Shown: piece by piece, positions 44,121 through 54,401 of the stretch
Layout of the letters: each line of letters begins with the position of its first letter
How positions within the stretch are numbered: the first letter of the stretch is position 1
From: an uncultured Lachnospiraceae bacterium
Lineage (GTDB): Bacteria; Bacillota; Clostridia; Lachnospirales; Lachnospiraceae
NCBI GenBank assembly: GCA_910578115.1
Contig: CAJTPO010000019.1
Location: 1-64,000 of the forward strand
Reading direction: 5' to 3'
DNA: 64,000 bases
Made by a program: the position numbers and the translations under genes
Notes under the pieces: model-generated
What the model was told of the DNA's origin: nothing
Databases searched by the model: none
What the model saw: only the letters and a program-made list of their open reading frames with translations

Positions 44121-45614
44121 TCACTGTTTCTTACAGAACACGGCAGGGTCCCATACCACCAGATATCCCTGCATGGCAGCCGCTTTTCCAAGCTCCATAC
44201 TCAGCTTTCGATACCCCGCCTCATCACAGTGAATCCCTGTAATATCCGCAATATATTTCCCGGCTTTCTTCCTGCCCCGCCCGCAGCGTATCATCCTTTC
44301 CCGGTAAGGCAGGCCTGTGATCTGTTCATATACTTCCCACAATGCCGGCGTTACCTGCATACATCGAATATCCACGGCACAGACATCCTGTTTTAACACT
44401 GCGCGGTGTGTACTGCCGCCGCTGTATTCCTTCGGCAGACCCTCGTACATACAACCGGCATCTTCGCGGTAAGCCCCATTACAGATCCTTCCACGTCCAT
44501 CCAGAATCCGCCCTCCTGTTATTCCAACCTCACTCCTTACCGATAACAGATCCGGCAGATATGTGATCTCATAAAATCCCAGGTGTAATCCATGCTCCAC
44601 TTCCGCCTGCCAGCCCCTTCTGCTGCAAAAATCCTGCAGCGCTCTTCTGCCTGCTTCGTAAGCATAAGATTTGCTGGCCGTGTTCTGTGCCGTAGATTCC
44701 TCATGGCATCTCCAATGATAAAGAACATGCGGTATATGAATCAACCTGTGCATAAAATCCTGCACGGGAGTCGTCTGATACACTTCGTCCACCACCCGCA
44801 ATACCAGATCATAATCCTGCGCTCCGTCATACTCCTCACGCAGTTTTAACCGCTTCAACAGCTCTGCCTGCACAGCCATGAAGTGACATATATAGTTATT
44901 AGACAAAATCAAATCCAGATTAAATCCCAATTTTCTGTGCGGTTGTCTATAACTGCCGTTATTATCATGCCTGTTCTCAACGTCCTGTATACGGTCAGTA
45001 CCGCAGATACAGGACGCCGTTGTGCCGTCACCCTCTTCATATTTATCTTCATCCGAATATAACAGTACCGGAAGTTCTCCTTCTTCCGCAGCCTTATGTA
45101 TGGCTGACGCCATATGGTATAGTGCATCCGGCGCAAGAAAGTCGTCATGATCAAGCAGCGCAATATAGTCTCCTGCCGCCATCTCTATCCCTGCATTGGT
45201 ATTTCCCGCGATCCCTTTATTCTCCCGCAAATGTCTGTACCGGATACGCTCTTCTTCCGTCTCTTCCCGAATCGCCTCCACGGTTCGCTCCACCAATCCG
45301 CTTCCACTCGCATCCACAATGACCAGTTCCCATCTCTCATAGCTCTGTCTGCGCACGGAATCGATCATCTCCCGCAGGAATCGCTCTTTCGTCTCGTAGG
45401 CCGGTACCACGATACTGAACAGGTAAGGAAAGTCTGCCGTCTGAGCGCGCTGCATTTCCAGCACCGTCCCGGAAGGCTCCGTATAGTGATAATGATCCTT
45501 CCGTTCTTCCTCGATACGCTCCCTGGCCGCATAATACGCATGACAGATTCCGTTCTTTTTTAAATAGCGCACGGTCTTCTTTAAATTATCTCTGTTTAAA
45601 ATCCCTTTTCCCAT
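44121..45614 (-). CDS. Family 2 glycosyltransferase
   Basis: A 497-residue enzyme with a basic and aromatic N-terminus (NLKKTVRYLKKNGICHAYYA), then a GT2 domain: FSIVVPAYETKERFLREMID, VDASGSG, RENKGIAGNTNAGIEMAAGD and IALLDHDDFLAPDALYHMA with the DxD motif. YSDEDKYEEGDG lies further on. The C-terminal part (about 340-497) has no family I recognise. The start MGKGILNRD at 45614 has GCGGGA upstream; a farther ATG at 45644 falls inside a terminator hairpin. It resembles the N-terminal half of the larger two-domain transferases in this locus. Confidence 0.83.
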   Translation of the reverse strand: MGKGILNRDNLKKTVRYLKKNGICHAYYAARERIEEERKDHYHYTEPSGTVLEMQRAQTADFPYLFSIVVPAYETKERFLREMIDSVRRQSYERWELVIVDASGSGLVERTVEAIREETEEERIRYRHLRENKGIAGNTNAGIEMAAGDYIALLDHDDFLAPDALYHMASAIHKAAEEGELPVLLYSDEDKYEEGDGTTASCICGTDRIQDVENRHDNNGSYRQPHRKLGFNLDLILSNNYICHFMAVQAELLKRLKLREEYDGAQDYDLVLRVVDEVYQTTPVQDFMHRLIHIPHVLYHWRCHEESTAQNTASKSYAYEAGRRALQDFCSRRGWQAEVEHGLHLGFYEITYLPDLLSVRSEVGITGGRILDGRGRICNGAYREDAGCMYEGLPKEYSGGSTHRAVLKQDVCAVDIRCMQVTPALWEVYEQITGLPYRERMIRCGRGRKKAGKYIADITGIHCDEAGYRKLSMELGKAAAMQGYLVVWDPAVFCKKQ

Positions 45615-45621
45615 AGTCCCG

Positions 45622-45658
45622 CTAAAACAACCATCGCCCTGCATCCTCCGCAGGGCGA
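45622..45658 (-). terminator. Terminator after the phosphohexomutase gene
   Basis: On the minus strand a perfect 9-bp stem (TCGCCCTGC with GCAGGGCGA, 45634-45658) has a 7-nt loop and is followed by TGGTTGTTTT. It lies 105 nt after the mutase stop and 20 nt before the next glycosyltransferase start. It may split the polysaccharide locus into two transcripts or attenuate. Confidence 0.75.
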
Positions 45659-45762
45659 CGATTTTCTCCCGATCTTAACATTTCACACGTGCGTCACACA
45701 CGTCACATCTTTATCCATTAACAGTATCGCCTTCGCTGTCAGCTCCTCTGCTTCGTTCCTGA

Positions 45763-47484
45763 TCAGAGATACGCCTTCAGATCCTCCGTCAGCTTCTCCA
45801 GTCTCGCCTGCGCATCTTCCAGGCTCGTTCCCTTCACGCCCATATAGAACTTGATCTTCGGCTCCGTGCCGGACGGACGTGCACAGCACCAGGAATCGTT
45901 GGTGAGGTCGAAATACAGTACATTAGACTGTGGCAATCCCGTCTCTCCTGCCTCGCCGTTCTCCAGATTCAGCGTCTTACCGGTATTGTAATCTCTGAAC
46001 TCCTTTACCTTCAGATCACCGAAGTTTTTCGGCGGATCGTTCCTGAGCTTATCCATGATCTCCGCGATCTGCTTCGCGCCGTCGATTCCCTTCATGGTGA
46101 TCGCATACTGACTCTCCTTGAAGTAACCGTACTTTTCATATAAGGTGATCATCTGATCCCATACGGTCCTGCCGTTCTTCTTGCACCATGCCGCCATCTC
46201 ACACAGACACATAACTGCAACAATGGCGTCCTTATCCCTCGCATGCGTACCGGCCAGACATCCGTAACTCTCCTCCAGACCGAATACATAATTGTTGGAA
46301 CCGTCGCGCTCAAACAGCTTGATCTGTTCCCCGATATATTTAAAGCCTGTCAGCACCTCGATAAATTTCACCTTATAATCATCCGCGATGGCACGCGCCA
46401 TGTTCGTGGTAACGATGGTAGTAACAAGCGCCGGATTCTCCGGCATCTTACCGGTGGCCGTTCTCTCTCTCAGGATATACTCCGCAATCAGCATACCTGA
46501 CATATTTCCCGTAAAAGGCACATACTCACCGGACTTCGTATCCAGCGCGTAAATACCCAGTCTGTCCGCATCCGGGTCTGTCGCCAGCACGATATCCGCA
46601 TTCTTCTCTTTCGCCAGCTTGAGTGCCAGTGTAAATGCCCTGGGATCCTCCGGATTCGGATAATCAAGCGTGGTAAAATCAGGATCCGGCATCTCCTGCT
46701 CCGGTACTACATACACATTCTTAAAGCCCAGCTCCGAGAGAATCCTTCTCACCGGCACATTTCCGGTGCCATTGAACGGAGAATAAACGATCTTCATATC
46801 CTCCGCCATCTCCTGGATCACTTCCGGATGGATAATCTGCTTCTTCAGCTCCACCATGTACTTGTCGTCGATCTCCCTGCCGATCACCACATAGAGTCCG
46901 GCCTTCTTCGCCTCCTCCTTGTCCATGGTCTTCACCGCATGATAATCGGTCACATTGTTCACTTCCGTAATAATCTCTTTATCTCTGGGAGCCGCCACCT
47001 GTGCACCGTCCTCCCAATAACACTTGTAACCGTTATACTCCGGCGGATTATGGCTGGCCGTGATCACGATACCGGAGATACAGCCCAGCTCACGCAGCGC
47101 GAAAGATAATTCCGGTGTCGGCCGCAGCGCATCAAACACATAGGCCCGGATCCCGTTCGCCGCCAGGCAAAGCGCCGCCTCATCCGCAAATTCAGGAGAC
47201 ATTCTTCTGGAATCGTAAGCGATCGCCACACCTTTCTCCTCGCCACCCTGTTTCTTTATGTAATTTGCAAGTCCCTGGGTCGCCTTCCGGACCGTATAGA
47301 TGTTCATACGGTTCGTGCCCGCGCCGATCACACCACGCAGACCCCCTGTACCAAACTCAAGATCCTTGTAAAAGCGCTCTTCAATCTCTTTCTCATCGTC
47401 CTGGATCGCCAGAAGCTCCTGCTTCGTCGCATCGTCGAAATAAGAGTCCTCCACCCAAAACTTAAATTGTTCCTGATATCCCAT
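45763..47484 (-). CDS. Phosphoglucomutase/phosphomannomutase
   Basis: A 573-residue alpha-phosphohexomutase that moves phosphate between C6 and C1 of glucose or mannose. The catalytic phosphoserine loop VITASHNPPEYNGYK (about 137-151), metal site ATDPDADRLG (near 301-310), sugar loop FGLEESYG (near 389-396) and phosphate-binding CARPSGTEPKIKFY near the C-terminus are all present. The start MGYQEQFKF at 47484 has GGAGGG 5 nt upstream. It supplies glucose 1-phosphate for RfbA-type activation in the same locus. Length is that of the larger bacterial PgcA-type enzymes. Confidence 0.93.
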   Translation of the reverse strand: MGYQEQFKFWVEDSYFDDATKQELLAIQDDEKEIEERFYKDLEFGTGGLRGVIGAGTNRMNIYTVRKATQGLANYIKKQGGEEKGVAIAYDSRRMSPEFADEAALCLAANGIRAYVFDALRPTPELSFALRELGCISGIVITASHNPPEYNGYKCYWEDGAQVAAPRDKEIITEVNNVTDYHAVKTMDKEEAKKAGLYVVIGREIDDKYMVELKKQIIHPEVIQEMAEDMKIVYSPFNGTGNVPVRRILSELGFKNVYVVPEQEMPDPDFTTLDYPNPEDPRAFTLALKLAKEKNADIVLATDPDADRLGIYALDTKSGEYVPFTGNMSGMLIAEYILRERTATGKMPENPALVTTIVTTNMARAIADDYKVKFIEVLTGFKYIGEQIKLFERDGSNNYVFGLEESYGCLAGTHARDKDAIVAVMCLCEMAAWCKKNGRTVWDQMITLYEKYGYFKESQYAITMKGIDGAKQIAEIMDKLRNDPPKNFGDLKVKEFRDYNTGKTLNLENGEAGETGLPQSNVLYFDLTNDSWCCARPSGTEPKIKFYMGVKGTSLEDAQARLEKLTEDLKAYL

Positions 47485-47602
47485 TTTTCCCTCCATTTCC
47501 GAAGCGTTCCCGTTCTCTTCCACCACGCTCCTACACAATAAATCAACACCCTTATTTTACCACAAGGTTGTTCCATCAGCAAACCCATTTTGGAAATCTC
47601 TG

Positions 47603-49597
47603 TCAGATCTTCAACGCAAAATCACTCCGATCCAGAGAGAAGTTCACGTTATAATAAGGATCCCCTTCCTCCAGAACTTCCTTCCACTTCGTCCGGAATG
47701 CTTCCGACTCTCTCTCATACCGTGCCGCCTTCTCCCCGGCGTTATCCAGACCACGGGAAATCGACTCGAAATGATACAGCTCCGCAAATGGCGTAAACAC
47801 ATTGACATAGCCTGCTTTCCAGGCACGCACGCACAGGTCCACATCATTCAGGGAGACCGCAAAATCCTCATCCAACCCGCCAAGCTCCGTAAAAAGTGCC
47901 CGCTTCATCATCAGACAGGCTCCCGTCACCGCCATCACATTCTGCGCATAGCACAGCCGGCCCATATAACCAAGATTGCTGCTGCTCACACGGTAATGGC
48001 TGTGTCCTGCCGTCCTGTGCGCTCCCAGCCCCAGCACCACGCCCGCATGCTGGATCGTCTTGTCTTCATAGTAGAGCTTCGCCCCCACCGCTCCCACATC
48101 CTCACGCTGGGCATACATTAACAGTTCCTCGATCCAATCCAGCGTAATCACCTTCGTGTCATTGTTGAGCAGCAGGATATACTCGCCCTGCGCATTCGCC
48201 ACCCCCAGATTATTGATCCTGGAATAGTTAAAGTCGCCCTCATACGTGATCACCCTGATATTGGCATTCTCCTGTATCTTCTTATAATAATTATAAATCT
48301 CATCGGTGGTGCTGTTATTCTCCACCACGATGATCTCATAATTGTCGTAAGTACTCTTATCCAGGACCGAAGTGATACACCGCTGCAGATCCTCCAGATG
48401 ATCCTTGTTCGGGATCACGATACTCACCTTCGGATTACCCGAGATCTCATACTTGATCCGGAAAATAGTTTCAAAGGCCCTGGTCGAAATAATCTCGAAA
48501 TTCTCAAATCCCTGCTGTCGTAAACTGGACGCCACCGCCCCCTTGGCCGCGTCAATGGCATAGCTCTTGGCGCTGATGTCGGAAGCCACACTGCCCGCAT
48601 GGGAACGCCAGTAATAGAGTAACTTCGGCACATGAACCACACATTCGGCTTTCGCGGTCAGCCGCAGAATCATGTCATGGTCCTGGCTGCCGTCAAATTC
48701 CGAGCGGAACAGCGGCATACACTCCAGCAGTTTCCTGTCAAAAGCACTGAAATGACAGATGTAATTATTGGCCCGCAGATTATCCGGAGCAAAATCCGGC
48801 TTAAAATGGAGCGTAATCATGTCGTCAATCGTCTTATTTCCCTGGAAAGTGGCCTCATCGCAATAAATATAGTCCGCTCCCTGCTCACAGATCACCTTCA
48901 TATACTCATAGAGCACACTCGGGTGCAGCACGTCGTCATGATCAAACAGCGCGATATACTCACCGGTGGCCATATCCAGACAGGCATTGGTGTTGCCTGA
49001 GATTCCTTCGTTCTTAAGCAGTTTCCGATACCGGATCCTCTCATCCTTCGCTCCGTATTCCCTGCAGATTTGCCCCACCTCGGCATGCTCCGCATCGGAA
49101 CCATCCGCCAGACACAATTCCCAGCCAGAATAAGTCTGCGCCGTCACCGACTCGATCGCCTGCCTTAAAAACTTCTCCGGCGTATTGTATAACGGTACCA
49201 AAATGCTAAATCTGACACTCCTGTCAAATCTGGTCTCCCGCTGCCGTCTCGCCTCCTCCGCATCCGGAAAACTGGCTGTCCCGTGCTGAGTCCGGGCCTT
49301 TCGCTCGATTCCTTTGGCATTCAGCTTCCGCAGAACCCCTTTCAGATCTCCGTACCTGCCCACCCGTTCCTTCGTGCGGTGTACCCAGTGTACCAGACTA
49401 CGCAGCGGTTTAGACAGCCTCCAGAGTAATGTCCCCTTGATATCCGCCAGCTTCTTCTCCAGCTCTCTGTTCTTATATTCTTCGTCCGCCAACCGTCCAT
49501 TTAAGAAGCGGTTCTTCTTCCGTTCCCGCTCATAGGCCTCCCGGTAAAACCGCAGGGCCTCCTCCTCCGTCATCCGGCTTTGCTCCTTTTGCTCCAT
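47603..49597 (-). CDS. Two-domain family 2 glycosyltransferase
   Basis: A 664-residue protein with an N-terminal coiled-coil (about 10-60, Glu/Lys/Arg-rich) and two GT-A domains. The first is FSILVPLYNTPEKFLRQAI, NEGISGNTNACLDMATGEYI, FDHDDVLHPSVLYEY. The second is VSIVIPNKDHLEDLQRCITS, NNLGVANAQGEYILLLNNDT and GGLDEDFAVSLNDVDLCVRA. Each domain carries a DxD-like acidic motif, so it may add two sugars in turn. The start MEQKEQSRM at 49597 has GGAAAGGAAAG upstream. It follows a closely related transferase by 29 nt. Such proteins are common in Firmicute rhamnan and O-antigen-like loci. Confidence 0.85.
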   Translation of the reverse strand: MEQKEQSRMTEEEALRFYREAYERERKKNRFLNGRLADEEYKNRELEKKLADIKGTLLWRLSKPLRSLVHWVHRTKERVGRYGDLKGVLRKLNAKGIERKARTQHGTASFPDAEEARRQRETRFDRSVRFSILVPLYNTPEKFLRQAIESVTAQTYSGWELCLADGSDAEHAEVGQICREYGAKDERIRYRKLLKNEGISGNTNACLDMATGEYIALFDHDDVLHPSVLYEYMKVICEQGADYIYCDEATFQGNKTIDDMITLHFKPDFAPDNLRANNYICHFSAFDRKLLECMPLFRSEFDGSQDHDMILRLTAKAECVVHVPKLLYYWRSHAGSVASDISAKSYAIDAAKGAVASSLRQQGFENFEIISTRAFETIFRIKYEISGNPKVSIVIPNKDHLEDLQRCITSVLDKSTYDNYEIIVVENNSTTDEIYNYYKKIQENANIRVITYEGDFNYSRINNLGVANAQGEYILLLNNDTKVITLDWIEELLMYAQREDVGAVGAKLYYEDKTIQHAGVVLGLGAHRTAGHSHYRVSSSNLGYMGRLCYAQNVMAVTGACLMMKRALFTELGGLDEDFAVSLNDVDLCVRAWKAGYVNVFTPFAELYHFESISRGLDNAGEKAARYERESEAFRTKWKEVLEEGDPYYNVNFSLDRSDFALKI

Positions 49598-49626
49598 ACT
49601 GCAATCTTTCCTTTCCGAGTATCCTT

Positions 49627-52272
49627 TCAATCCGCTCTTTCCCGCCCGGCAATCTCTATTTCTTTCCCGCTCCAGGCAAACGCCTTCTCGCCCGTCACCT
49701 GATTCGTACACAGCATACCGATCCGATACGTCCCGGCCTCCAGTTCCTCTTTTAAAACCCGGAGCACAAACCCTGCAAGCTCAATATGTTCCTCCCCGCG
49801 CAGACTTTCCACCACGTCCCTGCGCCGCCAGCCTGCCGGAACTGCCATATAGCCCGTCCCATCTCTGTAGGCCGCCTCGATTCCATCTGACCCGGCTTTC
49901 TTTTCATTTTTTCCTCTGCGTGGATCTTGCCGGCTGTGCCTGCAGGATCCCTGAATGCTTAATGATAGTTTACTATGAAAGTCTTCGACTTTCACAGCAT
50001 GGATGGCCATGCGGCCCGCCCGACGACAGGCTGAGCATGATGGTAGTTTACTTTCAAACTTCTTCTGCAGCAGCAGCATCCTGTCATAGAGCGCATTATC
50101 CTCTCCCGGCACGTAGCACCACCCCATGATCCATACAATATCCGGTTCATCCGCCTGTATCTTATGCTGCATTTCCGCCCTGTCTACGATCAACTGCAGA
50201 CGCTCCTCCCGGATATTCCTGAGCACCTCCCCCCGCAGAGGCATAACCTCCTTCGTACAAAGGGCATCCTCATGGTCAAATTTATAATTACAGCGATAAT
50301 CCGAAGCATTGTCAATCAATGACTCATGATAAAAGGGATCCCGGCCGTTCATTTGCGGATGTTTGTTATAAAGATGATCCTTCTCCTTTAACAGCCGCTC
50401 CCACTTATGCTCATCAAACTCATCCAGGCCACGGCTCAGCGACTCATGATGATACAGCACGGCATCATTTCTCAGTACATTGTAATAGCCGGCCTCCGAC
50501 AGCTTAAAGCAGAATTCCACATCATTATAAGATACTGCCATGGACTCATCAAATCCGCCCACCTCTTCATACTTTTTCCTTGCCACCATCAGACATGCCG
50601 CCGTCACGCCTATCATATTACAGGTCACCCGGTTCCGGCCATAATAATAATCTCTGTCATCCTGGAAGGTCACCAGTTTATGGGACGGCCCGATCCGCAG
50701 ATTCGTGATGCCCGCATGCTGAATCTGTCTCGTACCGGCATACCACAGTTTCGCTCCCACCGCCCCCGTGTGGGGCTGGATCGCCTGCCCTACCATCCGT
50801 CCCAGCCAGTTCTTCTCTATGATCTCTATATCGTCATTCAGAAATAACAGCAGGTCTCCCTGCGCGCGCGCTGCACCCAGATTACACATTCTGGAAAAGT
50901 TAAACGGCATTTCTTCATAGAGATAAAGGAATCGATATTCCTTCTGCAGTTTCTGCAGTCTGCTGCGGTTCTCCTCATTACTGCCATTGTCTACCACGAT
51001 CCACTCATAACAATCATACAGCGTCCTCCTGCGGAATGATTTCAGGCACTGCTCCAGCACTTCCGGATGATCTTTAGAGGGAATCACCACCGACACAAAC
51101 GGATGCGGATGAATATGCCGATCCGCACTCTGTGCACGCGCACATCGCTCCCTGCCGGATATGGTAGTATCGTAAACAATATGATAGATATCCGGTTCCG
51201 GTCCACACTGCAGGCTTCCTCTTTTCCCGCGCCTGTACAGCGCCGCCTCTCTCACAGCCGTATATTCCGCACCGGCCCCCGTCAGATACCGGCCTTCCTC
51301 CAGCTCCTGAATCAGGCACTCTTCTGCCCGGATAAATCTCTCTGCCTTTTCCTCACATGCCGCTATGACTTCTCTCTTCGTACTGTCCGGCTCATAGAGC
51401 TGATGAAAAAGCACCTGCGGGATATGTCCAATACTTTCAAAAACCCCTTCTCCCTTCAGCTGCTGCCTTCTCATCACCGCCTCTTCCAAATACAGACAAA
51501 GATTATAAAATCTTACAGCCTGCTCTACAGACTCCGTCTGAAAATATTCCGGCCGAACACCATCCTCCTGCAGTACCTCCGTCAGCAGTGCCTCCCGCAC
51601 CGCCACAAGATGTCCCCAGTAATTATAAGATAACAGGGTATCTGGTGAATAGCATGGCTTAAACCATGGCTGCATGCGCTGTGACAGATCTTCCCAGTAA
51701 AAATCTTCATCCGTATAAGCTATAACACATGATTTTTTATTGTTAAAATATGATTTAATTTCATCAAATGCCTTTGAACAGAGCACTCCACCGCCATAGG
51801 TCAAAAGTACAATGTCCGTTTCCGGCACGCGGACAGCTTCCCAGTCCCCCACCGACACAGCATGCTCTCCGTACAGCTCCCGGCTCTCCTGCGAAGGCAC
51901 CACACTGTCACCGACATCCTTCTGCCCGCCTCCCCGCACTCCATTTTCCCCCGACAGCCATACCTGATACGGCTGTTTCTGCCGCTGTACTTCCTGCATG
52001 TAACGCAGAAAACAGGCGTTCTTTACAGAACCCCTGTTTTTCTCCTTATACTGTTGCAGACGATCACACAGATCCCTGTGCAGATTCCGGAAAGGCACCG
52101 TTGCCTTCCAGAAGGGCGTCGCACAGATCCGCTCCAGATTATCGCGCAGATCCACCTGTCTTCGCTCCGTATCTGCAATCCGTTCCGCCAACACGATATT
52201 CTGTTTCCGTTCCGTCTCATAAGCCGCCGCATAATAGGCAGCCCAGCTGTACTTTTCTGCTCCTCTGCTCAT
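49627..52272 (-). CDS. Two-domain glycosyltransferase carrying a 26-residue repeat-encoded insertion
   Basis: An 881-residue protein with an N-terminal coiled region (about 10-50), a partial first GT-like domain (YTDEDFYWEDL, HLVAVREALL) and a full GT2 domain. The latter has VSVVIPSKDHPEVLEQCLKS, FLNDDIEIIEKNWLGRMV and GFDESMAVSYNDVEFCFKL. Its ATG overlaps the methyltransferase stop (ATGA). Residues about 741-766 are encoded by the 74-bp element plus 4-bp duplication; the frame stays open. The stretch after it (QDPRRGKNEKKAGSDG) looks unstructured before a final beta domain (ELAGFVLRVLKEELEAGTYRIG). It may still be active, since the GT core is upstream of the insertion. Confidence 0.82.
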   Translation of the reverse strand: MSRGAEKYSWAAYYAAAYETERKQNIVLAERIADTERRQVDLRDNLERICATPFWKATVPFRNLHRDLCDRLQQYKEKNRGSVKNACFLRYMQEVQRQKQPYQVWLSGENGVRGGGQKDVGDSVVPSQESRELYGEHAVSVGDWEAVRVPETDIVLLTYGGGVLCSKAFDEIKSYFNNKKSCVIAYTDEDFYWEDLSQRMQPWFKPCYSPDTLLSYNYWGHLVAVREALLTEVLQEDGVRPEYFQTESVEQAVRFYNLCLYLEEAVMRRQQLKGEGVFESIGHIPQVLFHQLYEPDSTKREVIAACEEKAERFIRAEECLIQELEEGRYLTGAGAEYTAVREAALYRRGKRGSLQCGPEPDIYHIVYDTTISGRERCARAQSADRHIHPHPFVSVVIPSKDHPEVLEQCLKSFRRRTLYDCYEWIVVDNGSNEENRSRLQKLQKEYRFLYLYEEMPFNFSRMCNLGAARAQGDLLLFLNDDIEIIEKNWLGRMVGQAIQPHTGAVGAKLWYAGTRQIQHAGITNLRIGPSHKLVTFQDDRDYYYGRNRVTCNMIGVTAACLMVARKKYEEVGGFDESMAVSYNDVEFCFKLSEAGYYNVLRNDAVLYHHESLSRGLDEFDEHKWERLLKEKDHLYNKHPQMNGRDPFYHESLIDNASDYRCNYKFDHEDALCTKEVMPLRGEVLRNIREERLQLIVDRAEMQHKIQADEPDIVWIMGWCYVPGEDNALYDRMLLLQKKFESKLPSCSACRRAGRMAIHAVKVEDFHSKLSLSIQGSCRHSRQDPRRGKNEKKAGSDGIEAAYRDGTGYMAVPAGWRRRDVVESLRGEEHIELAGFVLRVLKEELEAGTYRIGMLCTNQVTGEKAFAWSGKEIEIAGRERAD
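49974..50047 (-). mobile_element. 74-bp triple-hairpin element, copy 2 (in a glycosyltransferase gene)
   Basis: Same element as at 31327-31400, same orientation relative to its host gene, three differences in 74 bp. It is flanked by GTAA direct repeats (TTAC on plus at 49970-49973 and 50048-50051). The 78-bp gain equals 26 codons, and no stop occurs in this frame, so the host stays open. In larA another frame is used and meets TGA. Confidence 0.85.
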
Positions 52273-54401
52273 ACGCCAAAAAACCCTCTTTTCTGCATAT
52301 GCTTCACCGTTTCTTCCGGCAGCCTCGTCACCGTCATCTTCACCTGCAGCAGGTTACGTTCCTCACCGGGCATCTCCATCAGGGAGAGCGTGATGTTCGG
52401 GTCCTGCGTCCGGAAGACATAAGTATTCTCTCCCACCTTCATGCCATTATTCTGCACCTGTTTCCCTTTTAACGGTACCTCCCTGCCATTCCAGCGGATC
52501 TCCTGCAGATAGACCAGACAGAAATCACTGCACGGATCGATCCGCAGAGCGCTCCGTCCTCTGCCGATGGTCACTTCCAATTCCGTCATTCCTTCCGGTG
52601 TGACTCTGATCTGCTCCTCCGCCGTATCCTCTATAAAAAACGACTGTTCTTCCTGAAATCCTCTGCCGGTATCCTCATAGATCTGAATCCGGTCTCTGGT
52701 ATCCGCCTGCTTCTGCCCACGGCAGAATTCCTCCATCGTGTAGACCGGATATCCGATCGCCTCTCGAATCTGCGGCATGGACATACGTTTCCCCGTCACA
52801 TATTGCTGAAATGCCATCTCCTGCCTGCGGTACTGCTCCGCGTCAGACTGCGTAATATCCAGTTTTTCCATGATTAAATCAAGATTTAACCTGTTTCTTT
52901 TCTCGTTTTCCAATAAATAACAGTAGATTGCCCGAAAAGCGATCTCCTTCGTCTCGATCCTCTTCGCAAAGCTCCACTCATAATCTATCACATGCCATTC
53001 GCCTTCCACATCTCCCGGAATGATAATATTCGCAAAGATCAGATCGTAATCCGCTGTCTGCTGTTCCTCCCCATAAGAGATCCGTCTAAGATACTCGTCA
53101 AAAAGACGCTGGAATCCCTCCACATCATTCTTCTCCAGACAGGTATCCAGCAATTCTTCCAACCTGGTCCCTTCTATATATTCCAATTGAAGACAGGGAA
53201 TCCCATCCATCCTCCGCTCCAGATTACACCGGTTCACAGACAGGCCGCTGCCTGCAAAACGCTCCGATAATTTTCCTGCCATATCAGCGGTCTCTTCCAT
53301 ATGCTTCCATGCCGCTTTTGATAACGGATGCTTTTCTATAATCTTCCCCCGGGTAGACTTTCTCTGAACGGTTTTTATGCAGAATTCTTCTCTCCTGTCA
53401 TTGGAGTACTTCACATACTGTTCTTCCAGCGCAGGCCCCAATAAGAGCATATAAGAATTGGAAAATAACGGAAACTGCTTTTCCTGTATGATGGTATCGA
53501 AAACCTTCTTCTCATCAAACAGCAGCAGCCTGTCCCTGTCAAAATTGCGCAGATTTGAAGACAGCTCCCCCACCTGCGGCAGTCTTTCGTCAGAGTAAAG
53601 ACTTGTCATAAATTTATAGTCCGGATAAGGATAATACATCTGTGCCTGTGTAAATCCACAGTTCCCGGCGATCTTAAGCAGGCCGTCCCGGGTAAAGGTT
53701 CTCACCACACCGCCCTCCGGGTAATTCTCCAGCCCCGCGAAACAGGTGCCCAGATGATCCTCCCGGCAGCCCGCCCAGTATTTCAGGCCGAATTTATTCT
53801 CTATGGCAATGGCAATATGACCATCCGGCTTCACATGCCGCCTGACGATATTCAGGAAATTTTCATAGGGCTGCTCAGATTGAATATATGCCTGCGCATA
53901 TTCAAACACGCCGATCAGGCATATATAATCATAGTCACAGGGAAGCGTCGGTTCAATATCCTGGAAATTCCCCACATGAATCGTCACATTCGCCGCATCC
54001 ATATGACGATAGGCATTAATCCTGCTGCGTTTGCCGGACAAATCGATGCAGGTCACCTCCGCCGCCTTGCCGGCCAGCGTCCCCGTGATCGCACCGCACC
54101 CGGATCCCACCTCCAGCACTTTCATCTCCTTCGTAATCGGCAGCCATTCTACGATGTTCCCCCGCAGAGGCGACAGATGATAAAGAATCGGCCAGCTGCG
54201 CCGCTCCTCGATGATCCGCTGGTATTCGACGGTCGAATAGTCACGTGCAATCTCCAGCAGTTCATCTTCCACATCCCCGTCACAATAACGGTCCTCCCCC
54301 GGATAATGTGTCAGATCCAGTTTAATTTTTCCGATTTCTTCTATCCTGTTCTCCGGCATCCCCTCTATCCTCACATGCTTGCTCCCGGTCATCCTTGACA
54401 C
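52269..54401 (-). CDS. Class I SAM-dependent methyltransferase with large C-terminal region
   Basis: A 710-residue protein. Residues about 85-190 are a Rossmann methyltransferase: motif I LEVGSGCGAITGTLAGKA, CIDLSGKRSRINAYRH, YDYICLIGVFEYAQAY and KPDGHIAIAIENKFGLKYW. The middle (about 320-560) resembles a kinase-like or phosphotransferase fold (LQLEYIEGTRLEELLD, EGEWHVIDYEWSFA), and the end is beta-rich. It may cap or modify the non-reducing end of the polymer before ABC export, as in O9-type methyltransferase-kinase chain terminators such as WbdD. A GTG at 54401 or an ATG at 54392 overlapping the ABC stop could start it. Confidence 0.7.
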   Translation of the reverse strand: MSRMTGSKHVRIEGMPENRIEEIGKIKLDLTHYPGEDRYCDGDVEDELLEIARDYSTVEYQRIIEERRSWPILYHLSPLRGNIVEWLPITKEMKVLEVGSGCGAITGTLAGKAAEVTCIDLSGKRSRINAYRHMDAANVTIHVGNFQDIEPTLPCDYDYICLIGVFEYAQAYIQSEQPYENFLNIVRRHVKPDGHIAIAIENKFGLKYWAGCREDHLGTCFAGLENYPEGGVVRTFTRDGLLKIAGNCGFTQAQMYYPYPDYKFMTSLYSDERLPQVGELSSNLRNFDRDRLLLFDEKKVFDTIIQEKQFPLFSNSYMLLLGPALEEQYVKYSNDRREEFCIKTVQRKSTRGKIIEKHPLSKAAWKHMEETADMAGKLSERFAGSGLSVNRCNLERRMDGIPCLQLEYIEGTRLEELLDTCLEKNDVEGFQRLFDEYLRRISYGEEQQTADYDLIFANIIIPGDVEGEWHVIDYEWSFAKRIETKEIAFRAIYCYLLENEKRNRLNLDLIMEKLDITQSDAEQYRRQEMAFQQYVTGKRMSMPQIREAIGYPVYTMEEFCRGQKQADTRDRIQIYEDTGRGFQEEQSFFIEDTAEEQIRVTPEGMTELEVTIGRGRSALRIDPCSDFCLVYLQEIRWNGREVPLKGKQVQNNGMKVGENTYVFRTQDPNITLSLMEMPGEERNLLQVKMTVTRLPEETVKHMQKRGFFGV

